A stretch of DNA of 64,000 nt from assembly GCA_018401965.1 (NCBI GenBank), contig JAGYJU010000014.1, forward strand, positions 1 to 64,000, read 5' to 3'. Position numbers and translations under genes: made by a program. Of the stretch, positions 36,489-46,317 are shown piece after piece. The number at the start of each line of letters is the position of its first letter. Position 1 is the first letter of the stretch. The notes under the pieces are model-generated. The model was not told the DNA's origin and searched no databases. It saw only the letters and a list, made by a program, of their open reading frames with translations. The stretch is from Roseicyclus sp. Lineage in GTDB: Bacteria > Pseudomonadota > Alphaproteobacteria > Rhodobacterales > Rhodobacteraceae.

Positions 36489-37142
36489 ATGGGCCTTCGC
36501 ATCAACGACACATTCCCCGACCTGACCGTCGAAACCGATCACGGCACATTCGCCATGCATGACTTCCAGGGCGACAGCTGGCTGATCCTGTTTTCGCATC
36601 CCAAGGATTTCACCCCGGTCTGCACCACGGAATTCGGCGCGGTGGCGCAATTGGCCGAGGAATGGACCAAGCGCAACACCAAGGTCATCGGCCTGTCGGT
36701 CGACAAGGTTGCCGAACATGGCCGCTGGAAAGCCGATATCGAAGCCTTCTCAGGCGCGAAGGCCGGGTTCCCGATCATCGCGGATGACGACCTGACCGTG
36801 TCCAAGGCGCTCGACATGCTGCCGGCCGATGCCTACCTGCCCGATGGGCGCACCGCCGCCGACAGCGCATCGGTGCGGGTGGTGTTCATCGTATCGCCCG
36901 ACAAGAAGGTGCAGTTGATGATGTCCTACCCGATGTCGGTCGGCCGCAATTTCGCGGAAGTGCTGCGCGCGCTGGACGGGCTGCAGGCCACCTATGGCGT
37001 GCCGATCGCCACGCCCGCAAACTGGGTGCATGGGCAGGATGTGATCGTGGCTTTGTCGCTGGATGACGCGGCGGCGCGGGCACGATTCGGCGAGATCAAC
37101 GTGAAACTGCCGTATCTGCGCACGACCAAAATGCCCGCCTGA
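36489..37142 (+). CDS. peroxiredoxin, 1-Cys (Prx6) type
   Basis: A 217-residue thioredoxin-fold peroxidase. The peroxidatic C45 is in HPKDFTPVCTTEFG and is the only cysteine, which marks the 1-Cys Prx6 group. The C-terminal arm (NWVHGQDVIVALSLDDAAA) is typical. It reduces peroxides in the cytoplasm. AAAGGAG lies at the right distance before ATG 36489. A strong terminator follows. Confidence 0.94.
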   Translation: MGLRINDTFPDLTVETDHGTFAMHDFQGDSWLILFSHPKDFTPVCTTEFGAVAQLAEEWTKRNTKVIGLSVDKVAEHGRWKADIEAFSGAKAGFPIIADDDLTVSKALDMLPADAYLPDGRTAADSASVRVVFIVSPDKKVQLMMSYPMSVGRNFAEVLRALDGLQATYGVPIATPANWVHGQDVIVALSLDDAAARARFGEINVKLPYLRTTKMPA

Positions 37143-37192
37143 ACCCGGCGCAGAAAATGGAACGATCCGCGCCGATCGTTCAAAGCAGAAAA

Positions 37193-37218
37193 AAAGGCCC
37201 CCGAAACCGGGGGCCTTT
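37193..37218. terminator. bidirectional intrinsic terminator
   Basis: An 11-bp perfect stem (AAAGGCCCCCG, 37193-37203, with CGGGGGCCTTT, 37208-37218) around AAAC, with A-runs before it. It separates the converging peroxiredoxin and L,D-transpeptidase genes. Confidence 0.87.
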
Positions 37219-37236
37219 GGCAAGTCCTCGGACAGG

Positions 37237-37863
37237 TTACGCCGCCGGGTAAAGATGCGCGGTCACGCCCACGTCGACGTTGTCATAAAGGTCGATGACA
37301 TGGGCGTTGACCATCCGCACGCAGCCCGACGAGGCCGAAGTGCCGATCGACCAGGGCTGCGGCGTGCCGTGGATGCGCAGGTACGTGTCCTGGCTGCCGG
37401 TATAAAGATAGAAGGCCCGTGCGCCGAGCGGGTTTTCCGGGCCACCGGGCACACCGCCTGCGAATTGGCCATAAACCTCGGGTTCGCGGGCAATCATGTT
37501 CGCGGTCGGCGTCCAGGACGGCCATTCTGCCTTGCGGCCGATGCGGAACACACCGGGCTGATACAGGCCCGCGCGCCCGATTGCCACGCCGTAGCGCATG
37601 GCGGTGCCATCATCACCGATGTGATACAGGTAGCGCGCCACGGCATCGACATGCACATCTCCGGCGCGCAGGCCGGCGCGATGTTGCACGCGAGTCGGCA
37701 TGAATCGCGGATGCAAGCCCCAAGGGTTGTTGGCATTGGGATCGGGATCGGGGCGCGTTACCGTCACGTCAAAACCGACGGCATCCTGCGCAAGACCCGG
37801 CAGGGCGATTGCCCCTGAAAACAGGGTCGCGGTGGTGATGATGAAATGACGGCGAGTCAGCAC
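37237..37863 (-). CDS. L,D-transpeptidase, YkuD domain
   Basis: A 208-residue periplasmic enzyme. An N-terminal RR-containing signal (MLTRRHFIITTATLFSGAIA) may use Tat or Sec. The YkuD active site is IHGTPQPWSIG and SASSGCVRM with the nucleophile cysteine near residue 178. It makes 3-3 crosslinks in peptidoglycan or anchors proteins to it. The start is GTG 37863, preceded by GGAGG seven bases upstream. Confidence 0.92.
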   Translation of the reverse strand: MLTRRHFIITTATLFSGAIALPGLAQDAVGFDVTVTRPDPDPNANNPWGLHPRFMPTRVQHRAGLRAGDVHVDAVARYLYHIGDDGTAMRYGVAIGRAGLYQPGVFRIGRKAEWPSWTPTANMIAREPEVYGQFAGGVPGGPENPLGARAFYLYTGSQDTYLRIHGTPQPWSIGTSASSGCVRMVNAHVIDLYDNVDVGVTAHLYPAA

Positions 37864-38047
37864 TGGCCCACCTCCTTCGATCGTTGCAGGGAATCGCTTT
37901 GGATTGGCTACACATAATTTCGGGGCTGCGCACCTGTGAACAAGGGGGACTGCTCACGTTTCGGTCAGCGCGACACGATCCGGGCGGTTTAGGCAAAACC
38001 CCCTGTCCAGCCATGTTTGAAGCTATCAAGACAGGTTGGCCCCGCCG

Positions 38048-38064
38048 CGTCATGAAACCGTAAC
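38048..38064 (+). promoter_or_regulatory. possible Pho box upstream of phoX
   Basis: CGTCATGAAACCGTAAC resembles the PhoB-binding direct repeat (GTCAT and GTAAC about 11 bases apart), 58 bases before the phoX start. PhoX genes are often phosphate-regulated. The rest of the 259-base gap shows nothing I can assign. The match is imperfect. Confidence 0.35.
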
Positions 38065-38122
38065 CGACCACTTCTAGGCCTTTCGACATCATCCGTGTCT
38101 TCTCAGCCAAGTAGTTTTTGCC

Positions 38123-40052
38123 ATGAAAGACATCGACATCCACAGCTTGTCCGCCGACGAGTGGGACGAACTGAAATTCCCCCGCCCCGAAGTGCAAGAG
38201 TTCGACCGCGTTGTCGAACGCGCGATTTCGCGGCGCGGCTTTCTGGGTGGTGTGTTGGCCTTCGGGTCGGGTGCCGCCGTGATGGGCACGGGCCTGCTCA
38301 AGGGCACCACCGCGATGGCACAGCCCGCCTCGCGTTTCCCCTTCACGCCGATTGCAGCCCAGACCGATGGCACCGTCCATGTTCCCGAAGGCTACAGCTG
38401 GGATGTCCTGGTGCGCTGGGGCGATCCGCTGTTTTCGGACGCCGAAGGCGCGTTCGATGCGCAGAACGCCGTGTCGCTGGAAATGTCCGACCGCGTGTTC
38501 GGTGAAAACACCGACGGGATGGAACTGTTCAATGTCGATGGCCGGGAAATCCTGGTCGTGAACAGCGAATACACCAACAACAAGATCAACCTGCCCCACA
38601 CCGCCGACGGCATCCCCGCCTCGCTGGATGACGTTCGTATCCTGCAGAACATGCAGGGTGTGTCGGTGATGGAAATCGCCGAAGGCGATGCTGGCTGGGC
38701 CGTTGTCGTCGACAGCCCCTACAACCGCCGCATCCACCACAACACGCCGATGACCTTCTCGGGCCCTGCCGCCGGTCACGACCTGCTCATGACCGAGGCT
38801 GATCCGACCGGCATGGCGTCGCTTGGCACATTCAACAATTGCGGGTCGGGCCGTACGCCCTGGGGCACCTACCTGACCTGTGAAGAAAACTTCAACGGCT
38901 ATTTCGGCGCCACCGCCGAGATCTCAGCCGACCGCGCCGTGGTCGACGGGTTCCGCCGCTATGGCGTCAACACCGCCGTGGAACCGGGCCGCTACAACTA
39001 TCACGGGTTCGATGCACGGTTCGACGTGGCCACCAACCCGAACGAGCCGCACCGCGCGGGCTACATCGTGGAAATCGATCCGGCCAACCCCGAATCGACC
39101 CCGGTCAAGCACACGGCCCTGGGCTGGTTCAAGCATGAGAACGCCGCCTATGGCATCGCTGCCGATGGCCGCGTCGCCGTCTACATGGGCGACGACGAGC
39201 GGGGCGAATTCATGTACCGCTGGCTGAGCCGCGATGCCTACGTTCCCGGCGGCGACACCTCGACCCTGCTGGTCGAAGGCGAATTGTCGGTGGCCGTGTT
39301 CGAGGATGACATGTCCGGCCGCTGGGTCGCGCTGACCCCCGAGACCACCGGCATGGATGCGGCCCATATCGCCCTCTTCACCCGCATGGCCGCAAGCCGC
39401 GTGGGCGCGACGACCATGGACCGCCCGGAATGGATCGCCGTGCATCCCAATGCCGCCGAAGCCTATTGCTGCCTGACCAACAACTCGCGTCGCGGCACGC
39501 TGACCGATGCGGGCACCGTGCGCACCAACGCGGGCGGCGACCCGATGACGGTCAACGCGGTCAACCCGCGTGACACCAACCGCTATGGCCAGATCGTGCG
39601 TTGGCGCCCCGAAGGCGGCAACCATGGCGCCGAGGGCTTCACCTGGGATCTTTACGTGATGGCGGGCAACCCCACCGTTCACGCCGAAGGCCCGATGGCG
39701 GGGTCGGCCAACATCAACGCGGGCAACCTGTTCAATTCGCCCGACGGGATGGTGATCGACATCGACCGGCCTGATCTGGATCCAGACCGACGGCGACGAC
39801 GACAACGAAGGCGATTTCGCCGGCATGGGCAACAACCAGATGCTGGCGGGCGACCCGGTCACGGGCCGCATCGAGCGCTTCCTGACCGGCCCGAACGGGT
39901 CGGAAGTCACCGGCCTGTGCTGGTCGTCGGATCGCCGCACGATGTTCGTCGGCATCCAGCACCCCGGCGCGCCCTTCCCCGATGGCGACGGCAGCCTGCC
40001 GCGCTCGGCCATCGTGGCCGTCAAGCGCGACGACAACGCGCTGGTCGGCTGA
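38123..40052 (+). CDS. phoX: PhoX-type alkaline phosphatase (DUF839), frameshifted near the 3' end
   Basis: A protein of about 642 residues if the frame is restored. The Tat signal is at residues 30-65 (ERAISRRGFLGGVLAFGSG). Conserved PhoX stretches include GTFNNCGSGRTPWGTYLTCEE, then YGIAADGRVAVYMGDDERG. After FNSPDGMVID the sequence shifts and the end (GLIWIQTDG-like, then MGNNQMLAGDP) is in another frame. The span is 643 codons plus one base; one extra base lies within 39760-39772. PhoX releases phosphate from organic esters using calcium and iron. Confidence 0.9.
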
Positions 40053-40084
40053 CCTCGGCCACCAGGGTTCAGTAGACGGTATCG

Positions 40085-40113
40085 CGCCCCCGGAGACATC
40101 CGGGGGCGTTTTT
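40085..40113 (+). terminator. intrinsic terminator of phoX
   Basis: A 9-bp stem (CGCCCCCGG, 40085-40093, with CCGGGGGCG, 40100-40108) followed by five T (40109-40113), 33 bases after the phoX stop. Confidence 0.88.
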
Positions 40114-40150
40114 CTTGGGCCATGCCAAGGGCCGCACCCCAAGGCTGCAA

Positions 40151-40185
40151 AAGAAAACGGGCGCGTCCGGTTTCGGACGCGCCCG
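40151..40185 (-). terminator. intrinsic terminator of pnp
   Basis: A 12-bp perfect stem (CGGGCGCGTCCG, 40158-40169, with CGGACGCGCCCG, 40174-40185). On the minus strand it is followed by TTTTCTTTT. It lies about 32 bases past the pnp stop. Confidence 0.88.
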
Positions 40186-40216
40186 CATCAGGCGTGTGGC
40201 AGGATCGGGGCGGGGA

Positions 40217-42356
40217 TCAGTCCGCCGCTGCTTCCGGCTGTTCCGCAAGCTCTTTGCCGGTGGCCTGATCGACCATCTTCATGGCGAGACGGACCTTGCC
40301 GCGATCATCGAAGCCCAGAAGCTTGACCCAAACCTCTTGCCCTTCCTTGAGCACATCCGACGGATGGTTCAGGCGGCGGTTTTCGATCTGGCTGACATGC
40401 ACAAGGCCGTCGCGCTTGCCGAAGAAGTTCACGAAGGCGCCGAAATCGACGATCTTGACGACCTTGCCCTTGTAGATGCCGCCTTCTTCGGGCTCTGCCA
40501 CGATCGAATAGATCATGTCATAGGCCTTTTGGATCGATTCGGCGTTCGGGCTCGCGATCTTGATCACGCCATCGTCGTTGATGTCGACCTTGGCGCCCGA
40601 CAGTTCGACGATTTCACGGATGACCTTGCCGCCCGAGCCGATCACTTCACGGATCTTGTCGGTCGGGATCTGCATCGTTTCGATGCGCGGCGCATGGATC
40701 GAGAATTCACCCGGCGCGGTCATCGACTTGGCCATTTCACCCAGGATGTGCAGGCGGCCGGCCTTGGCCTGTGCCAATGCCTTTTCCATGATCTCGGGCG
40801 TGATGCCCGCGACCTTGATGTCCATCTGCAAGGAGGTGATGCCGTTCTCGGTGCCCGCGACCTTGAAATCCATGTCGCCGAGGTGATCCTCGTCGCCCAG
40901 GATGTCGGTCAGGATGCCGTAGGATCCGTCATCTTCCAGCACCAGGCCCATGGCCACACCGGCCACCGGCGCCTTGAGCGGAACGCCCGCATCCATCATC
41001 GACAGCGACCCGCCACAGACCGAGGCCATGGAGGAGGAGCCGTTCGATTCCGTAATCTCGGACACGACACGGATGGTGTAGGGAAAATCGGTCGGCGCGG
41101 GCAGCACGGCCTGAAGCGCGCGCCATGCCAGTTTGCCATGCCCGATTTCACGACGACCCGGAGGGCCGACGCGCCCGGCTTCGCCCACCGAATAGGGGGG
41201 GAAGTTGTAGTGCAGCAGGAAATTCTGCTTGAAGGTGCCATGCAGCGCATCGATGAATTGTTCGTCATCGCCGGTGCCCAGCGTGGTCACGACCAGGCCT
41301 TGGGTTTCGCCGCGCGTGAACAGGGCCGACCCATGGGTGCGGGGCAGAAACCGAGGTCTGGCAATCGATGGCACGCACGGCATCGAGCGCGCGACCGTCG
41401 ATGCGGCGACCGTTCTTGACCACGTCGGACCGCATGACCATCGATTCCAGCTTCTTGAGCGCCGAGCCGAGGTTCGGATCTTCCAGCTGGTCTGCCGTCA
41501 GGGTTGCCTTGATCGCCGTTTTCGCGGCGGCCACGGCATTCTGGCGTTCCTGCTTGTCGAGGATGGCATAGGCGGCGCGCATCTGCGCCTCGCCCGCGGC
41601 CTTCACGACGTCATAAAGCGCCGAATAATCGGGCGCGTCGAAGTGGAAGGGTTCCTTGGCGGCATCTTCGGCCAGATCGATGATCAGGTCGATGACCGGC
41701 TGGATCTGGGCATGGGCAAAGTTCACCGCGCCCAGCATTTCTTCCTCGGTCAGCTCGTAAGCTTCGGATTCGACCATCATCACGGCGTTCTTGGTGCCCG
41801 CGACGACAAGGTCAAGCCGCTGTTCGGGCTTGTTGCGCAGGTCGTGCATGTCGTCGACCGTCGGGTTCAGGATGTAGTCGCCATCCTCGTAGCCGACGCG
41901 GCAACCGGCGATCGGGCCCATGAAGGGGGCGCCCGAAATCGTCAGCGCGGCGCTGGCGGCGATCATCGCCACGACATCGGGGTCGTTGACCAGATCATGC
42001 GACAGCACGGTGCACATCACCAGAACTTCGTTCTTGAAGCCCGGCACGAACAGCGGGCGGATCGGCCGGTCGATCAGGCGCGCGGTCAGCGTTTCCTTTT
42101 CGGACGGGCGCGCCTCGCGCTTGAAGAAACCGCCCGGCACCTTGCCCGCGGCGTAATATTTTTCCTGGTAGTGGACCGTCAGGGGAAAGAAATCCTGGCC
42201 GGGCTTGGCTTCCTTGGCGAAGGTCACGTTCGCCATGACGCTGGTTTCGCCCAGCGTCGCGATCACAGACCCATCGGCCTGACGGGCCACACGCCCGGTT
42301 TCCAGTGTCAGCGTTTCTTCGCCCCACTGCATCGACTTTTTCGTGATATTGAACAT
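40217..42356 (-). CDS. pnp: polyribonucleotide nucleotidyltransferase, frameshifted in the middle
   Basis: The first half (starting [20 protein letters not shown], first RNase PH domain) ends in [13 protein letters not shown]. The rest ([20 protein letters not shown], the second RNase PH domain, then KH with [15 protein letters not shown] and S1 to the end) is in another frame. The 2140-base span is 713 codons plus one base; one A at 41348-41350 is surplus. PNPase degrades RNA in the degradosome. Because pnp is a conserved housekeeping gene, a sequencing error is favoured. Confidence 0.94.
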
Positions 42357-42555
42357 ATATCGTTTCCTGTTCGAGGGCGCTCCGGGCCCCTGCCCGGTCC
42401 CTCATTCAAATGGCGGCCCCATTGCCGCCGACCCCTCTATCATTCCATGCGCCGAGGTCAGAGCGTCACGTCTCAGATGCGCGGCGCATAGCGCGTTTTC
42501 GCCCCTGAGGAAAGGCATTTGACGGTCGGGGGCCGGGACGGCGCCACGCCACGAA

Positions 42556-42591
42556 AAGAAACGGCCCGCGCGGCGGGTGCCATGCGGGCCG
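42556..42591 (-). terminator. intrinsic terminator of rpsO
   Basis: CGGCCCGC (42562-42569) pairs with GCGGGCCG (42584-42591) over a 14-base loop. On the minus strand the stem is followed by TTTCTTTT. It lies between rpsO and pnp, so pnp probably also has its own promoter in the 262-base gap. Confidence 0.72.
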
Positions 42592-42618
42592 GATCGAACC
42601 GGAAAACCGGTCATGCGA

Positions 42619-42888
42619 TCAGCGGCGGATGCCGAGGCGCGCGATCAACGCGGTGTAACGGGCTTCTTCCTTGCCCTTGAGGTAATCCAGCAGCTTGCGG
42701 CGCTGGGCCACCATCATCAGAAGGCCACGACGCGAGTGGTTGTCCTTCTTGTGGGTCTTGAAATGCTCGGTCAGGGTCGCGATGCGGCTGGTCAGGATCG
42801 CAACCTGGACTTCGGGCGAACCGGTGTCGCCTTCCTTGGTTGCGAATTCGGTGAGCAGGCGCTGCTTTTCTTCGGGCGTAATCGACAT
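42619..42888 (-). CDS. rpsO: 30S ribosomal protein S15
   Basis: An 89-residue protein with the canonical S15 core: [17 protein letters not shown], then [20 protein letters not shown] and RRKLLDYLK. It binds 16S rRNA helices 20-22. AAGGAG precedes the ATG. It lies upstream of pnp in the usual rpsO-pnp order. Confidence 0.98.
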   Translation of the reverse strand: MSITPEEKQRLLTEFATKEGDTGSPEVQVAILTSRIATLTEHFKTHKKDNHSRRGLLMMVAQRRKLLDYLKGKEEARYTALIARLGIRR

Positions 42889-43288
42889 CGGGGTCTCCTT
42901 TTCAGGGTGATGGCACAAGCCGGGATGTCGTCCAGCAGGGCCCGTGGAGGTGTCTGGCCATCGCGGCGCAGATGCGGGCGTATAGGGCGATGCGCCGCGC
43001 TTGGGAAGACCCGATGCCGCCCGACAGCACGGATTTGGACGAAAATTGCCCGATCCGGCGGCGAAATCGCCCCTGAAGCGAAGATTTTTAACCAACGTTA
43101 ACCCATCCGCTTCAGCTTTGTGGAAAACTCGGGCACATTGGGCGCATGGGTTGCGTGGCCGAGTCGCGGCACCCATGGCATCGACCCCCCGGATCGCGAT
43201 CCGGCCCGGTGCGCTTCGTCAGAAGGCGATCCCTGCGGCACAGGATGTGCAGGACCGATGTGACGAGTGGCGTGCGCGAGGTGTGGCG
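42889..43288. other. 400-base gap between rpsO and the RTX gene
   Basis: This gap holds the rpsO promoter on the minus strand and the RTX promoter on the plus strand, including the TTAACC repeat at 43088. Plus-strand frame is open through it, and an in-frame ATG at 43175 could extend the RTX protein by 38 codons; I see no good ribosome binding site there. No other gene or RNA is recognisable. Confidence 0.5.
43088..43104 (+). promoter_or_regulatory. candidate CtrA-like site (TTAACC direct repeat)
   Basis: TTAACC occurs twice, ten bases apart (43088-43093 and 43098-43103), about one helical turn. The CtrA consensus is TTAA-N7-TTAA; here the spacer is six, so the fit is imperfect. It lies about 190 bases before the chosen RTX start. 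Confidence 0.3.
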
Positions 43289-44842
43289 ATGTTGGTGGCT
43301 GGTGGGCTTCTGATCCTTTTGGCGATGGGATTTGCCGTTGGCGGCATGATCACGGATGGCAATCCGGTCATGTCTGCCGATGGGGATGACCTGCCGGACA
43401 ACGCAACAGATGACGGTGATGGCGATCAGCCCCCGATGACCGAAGGATCGGCGCTGGCCGACCTGTTGTTCGGAACCGATGACGATGACCAGGTCCAGGG
43501 CGGCGCGGGGGATGACACGATCGCGGGTGGCGCAGGCGATGACTGGCTGACGGGCGATGCGGGCGAGGATATCTTGGACGGCGGCCCGGGGCAGGATACG
43601 CTGCTCGGGGGCGCGGGCGATGACGTGCTGCGCCTGGGCGCGGGTGACCAGGGCACGGGCGGCGACGGGGCCGATGGTTTCGAAATCATGGTGCAGACGG
43701 GCGCGCCGGATGATGCGGCCGGCCCCGGAACCCCGCCCCCCCGGATCGAGGATTTCCAATCGGGGACCGACCGGCTGATCCTTGACTTCGACGGGCCCGC
43801 CGATGATCCGCCCCGTCTCGAGTTCGATACCGAAACCCTGCCCGGCGAAACGACGGTGCTGGCAAATGGCCAGCCTGCCGCCCAGGTCACGGGGACGATC
43901 ACGGCCGATGACATCGACCTGCGGCCAAGCGATGGCGGCACGGCGATCGACGGGACCGAGGGCGATGACACCCTGACCGGCACGGCGGGCGATGACACGC
44001 TCGATGGCTATGCGGGCGACGATTTGCTGGACGGGGGAACCGGCGACGACGTCTTGCGCGGGCGCGAAGGCATGGATCGCCTGCTGGGCGGCGGCGGCAA
44101 TGACGCGATCACCGGTGGCCCCGGCGATGACACCATCGAAGGCGGGTCGGACAGCGACGCGCTGTTCGGGAACGAAGGCCGCGACCTGATCCTTGGCGAT
44201 GCGGGCGCGGACGAAGCCTATGGCGACGACGGCGATGATACGATCCTGGGTGGCGATGGCACCGATTTCCTGGTCGGTGGCGATGGCGATGACCGTCTGG
44301 ATGGCGGCGCGCAGGGCGATCTGCTGTTCGGCAATGATGGCGACGATGCGCTGTCGGGCGGCGAGGGCGACGATTACCTGCAAGGCGGGTTCGGCGCCGA
44401 CACGATGCTGGGCGGCGCGGGCGATGATCGGCTGGATGGCAGTTTCGCCTCCGGCGGGCCGGTCTTTGGCCCCTTCGACGAGGATCAGGGCGATGTTCTG
44501 GAGGGTGGCGATGGCAACGACACCATCGTTCTGGGCGCGCATGACATCGCGACCGGCGGCGCTGGGGCCGATGTGTTCGCCAGCGGCAGTTTCATCGAGA
44601 CCGCCGAGGTGGCGGGGTTCGTGACCGATTTCGATGCCGGCCAGGACGTGATCGAGATCATGTTCGACCCGGATCTGACCCCCGACCCGGTGATCACGGT
44701 CGAGGATTTCAGCGATGGGACCGGCGCGCAGATCCTGTTCAACGGGCAGGTGATCCTGAACGTGGCGGGCGCGCAAGGGCTCGACCCTGCCGTGATCGAG
44801 CTGCGGGAAATCGAGATGCGGCCGCTGCCCGCCACGGCCTGA
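43289..44842 (+). CDS. RTX calcium-binding protein with N-terminal membrane anchor
   Basis: A 517-residue acidic protein. Residues 1-22 form one hydrophobic segment (MLVAGGLLILLAMGFAVGG), then an Asp-rich linker. A short block of GGxGxD nonapeptides (about 65-130), a spacer domain and a long block (about 220-420) follow. A C-terminal 90-residue domain closes the protein. Such repeats bind calcium in a beta-roll. RTX proteins are normally exported by type I secretion through a C-terminal signal, but no such exporter is nearby. GAGG precedes ATG 43289 by eight bases; ATG 43175 is an alternative. Confidence 0.8.
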   Translation: MLVAGGLLILLAMGFAVGGMITDGNPVMSADGDDLPDNATDDGDGDQPPMTEGSALADLLFGTDDDDQVQGGAGDDTIAGGAGDDWLTGDAGEDILDGGPGQDTLLGGAGDDVLRLGAGDQGTGGDGADGFEIMVQTGAPDDAAGPGTPPPRIEDFQSGTDRLILDFDGPADDPPRLEFDTETLPGETTVLANGQPAAQVTGTITADDIDLRPSDGGTAIDGTEGDDTLTGTAGDDTLDGYAGDDLLDGGTGDDVLRGREGMDRLLGGGGNDAITGGPGDDTIEGGSDSDALFGNEGRDLILGDAGADEAYGDDGDDTILGGDGTDFLVGGDGDDRLDGGAQGDLLFGNDGDDALSGGEGDDYLQGGFGADTMLGGAGDDRLDGSFASGGPVFGPFDEDQGDVLEGGDGNDTIVLGAHDIATGGAGADVFASGSFIETAEVAGFVTDFDAGQDVIEIMFDPDLTPDPVITVEDFSDGTGAQILFNGQVILNVAGAQGLDPAVIELREIEMRPLPATA

Positions 44843-44866
44843 CGCCCGGATCGACGCAACAGCCGC

Positions 44867-45763
44867 TCAGCCGGGCAGGAAATGCGGCAGCATCGCGGAC
44901 AAGAAGGCCTCGGGCGCCTCTTCCATGGCGAAATGGCCACAGCCCGCGATCTCCATGCCGGTGACATCGGCGGCCCATCGCCGCCATATGCCCAAAGGGT
45001 CGCCAGTGCGGGCGGGAAACCCGTTTTGCGCCCAGACAAAGCGCGTGCGGGCGGCAATCCTGTGGCCTGTCGCACGGTCGGCATCATCGAGCGCGCGGTC
45101 GATGGTGGCCCCCGCACGATAGTCGTTGCACATGGCGGCGATGCGCGCGGGGTCTGCGGCCTGCGCGCGGTAGCTGGCCAGCGCCCCGGCCGCAAAGGCG
45201 GACAGGTCGCCAGCCCGGCTCCAACTGGCCAGCGTGCGGTCGATATAGCCCGGCCCATCGGACCCGATCAGGGTTTCGGGCAGCGGCGCGGGCTGCGCCA
45301 GAAAGGTCCAGTGATAGGCCTTCAACGCCAGCTCGGCAGACCAGGCTGCCCAGAAATCGCCCGTCGGCACGATCTCCACGATGCCAAGACGATCAAGGCG
45401 GTCGGGGTGATCAAGCGCCAGCCGGTAAGCCACCCGTGCGCCACGGTCATGGCCGATGACATGCGCGCGGGCAATTCCCAGCGCATCCATGAGCCCGGTG
45501 ATGTCCCGCGCCATCACCCGCTTGGAATAGGCGAGGTTCGCGGGATCATTGGCAGGGATGTCGCTGGCGCCGTAGCCGCGCAGATCGGGGATGATGACAT
45601 CGAAATGCCGCGCCAGCGCCGGGGCCACGCGGTGCCAGGCCATGTGGGTTTGCGGATAGCCGTGCAACAGGATCATGGCGGGACCGGCGCCGCCGCGATG
45701 CACCGACAAGGTGGTGCCATTGGTGGCGATGCGGCTTTGGGTGAACCCGTCAAGTTCTGACAT
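44867..45763 (-). CDS. alpha/beta hydrolase, haloacetate dehalogenase-like
   Basis: A 298-residue alpha/beta hydrolase. The nucleophile is an aspartate, D106 in VIGHDRGARVAYRLALDHP, as in haloacetate dehalogenases and epoxide hydrolases. The catalytic histidine is in AGCGHFAMEEAPE near the end. A HW pair near residue 160 (KAYHWTFLAQ) corresponds to the halide-binding residues of fluoroacetate dehalogenases. It probably hydrolyses haloacetates or small epoxides. ATG 45763 overlaps the DUF1643 stop by 14 bases; ATG 45796 is an alternative start. Confidence 0.82.
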   Translation of the reverse strand: MSELDGFTQSRIATNGTTLSVHRGGAGPAMILLHGYPQTHMAWHRVAPALARHFDVIIPDLRGYGASDIPANDPANLAYSKRVMARDITGLMDALGIARAHVIGHDRGARVAYRLALDHPDRLDRLGIVEIVPTGDFWAAWSAELALKAYHWTFLAQPAPLPETLIGSDGPGYIDRTLASWSRAGDLSAFAAGALASYRAQAADPARIAAMCNDYRAGATIDRALDDADRATGHRIAARTRFVWAQNGFPARTGDPLGIWRRWAADVTGMEIAGCGHFAMEEAPEAFLSAMLPHFLPG

Positions 45764-46274
45764 GTTCAGCGATCCAGGGTTGGGGGTGAACGGCATAGCC
45801 GATGTAAAGCGGGTGCTTGGGGTGGCCGTCCTTGCTTAGGCCCAGATGGAACAGGGCCACATCGGCCTCACGCAACATGGCCGCAACCGCCGGACCACGG
45901 CCCTGATGGGCGCCATGCGTGCCCCAGGCGCAGATCACCTGATCGGCCCAGGGCAGGGATGACAGGATGGCGGCATCATTGCCCGGCCCGACCGGATCGG
46001 CGGCGGCCCGCATGTCGCGTGGATCGGTGGCGCGCCAGGCAAAGATGTTGAGAACCCGGAACGCCCCAAAGCCCAAAGCGCGGGCCCGGCGTTCGCAGCG
46101 TTCCACGGTCGGGTCATTCTGCACCTCGGTCGCGGTCGAGGGGTTGAGCATGACGAAGAGCGCCCGCCGCCCCGCATCATCCCACACGCGCGTCAGGCTG
46201 TAGCGATAGGCTTCGCAGTCGGAATAGACGGCGACCGATGCGGCATCGCCCTTGGTATGCTGGCGCGTGATCAT
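45750..46274 (-). CDS. DUF1643 family protein
   Basis: A 174-residue protein of unknown function. It has the family core RALFVMLNPSTATEVQNDPT near residue 38, RVLNIFAWRATDP near 75 and VICAWGTHG near 115. Its 3' end overlaps the start of the hydrolase gene. ATG 46274 gives the normal N-terminus; an open frame continues upstream into truB. Confidence 0.85.
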   Translation of the reverse strand: MITRQHTKGDAASVAVYSDCEAYRYSLTRVWDDAGRRALFVMLNPSTATEVQNDPTVERCERRARALGFGAFRVLNIFAWRATDPRDMRAAADPVGPGNDAAILSSLPWADQVICAWGTHGAHQGRGPAVAAMLREADVALFHLGLSKDGHPKHPLYIGYAVHPQPWIAEHVRT

Positions 46275-46317
46275 GGGCGGGTTATGGCGCGGCTTGGTGC
46301 CGATGGGAAGGGCGGGG

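Noticed and set aside
40217..42356. pnp as a true pseudogene
   Set aside because: Both halves are fully conserved, the indel is one base in an A run, and similar indels recur in seven other genes. Sequencing error is simpler.
43480..44460. Regularly repeated DNA that could be taken for a CRISPR array or satellite
   Set aside because: The repeats are nine-codon RTX units within one reading frame, diverged at DNA level, with no constant repeat-spacer alternation.
43112..44776. A long minus-strand open frame opposite the RTX gene
   Set aside because: It mirrors the GGxGxD repeats as VIA/IAA-type repeats in the complement. It has no start signal, domain or neighbour to support it.
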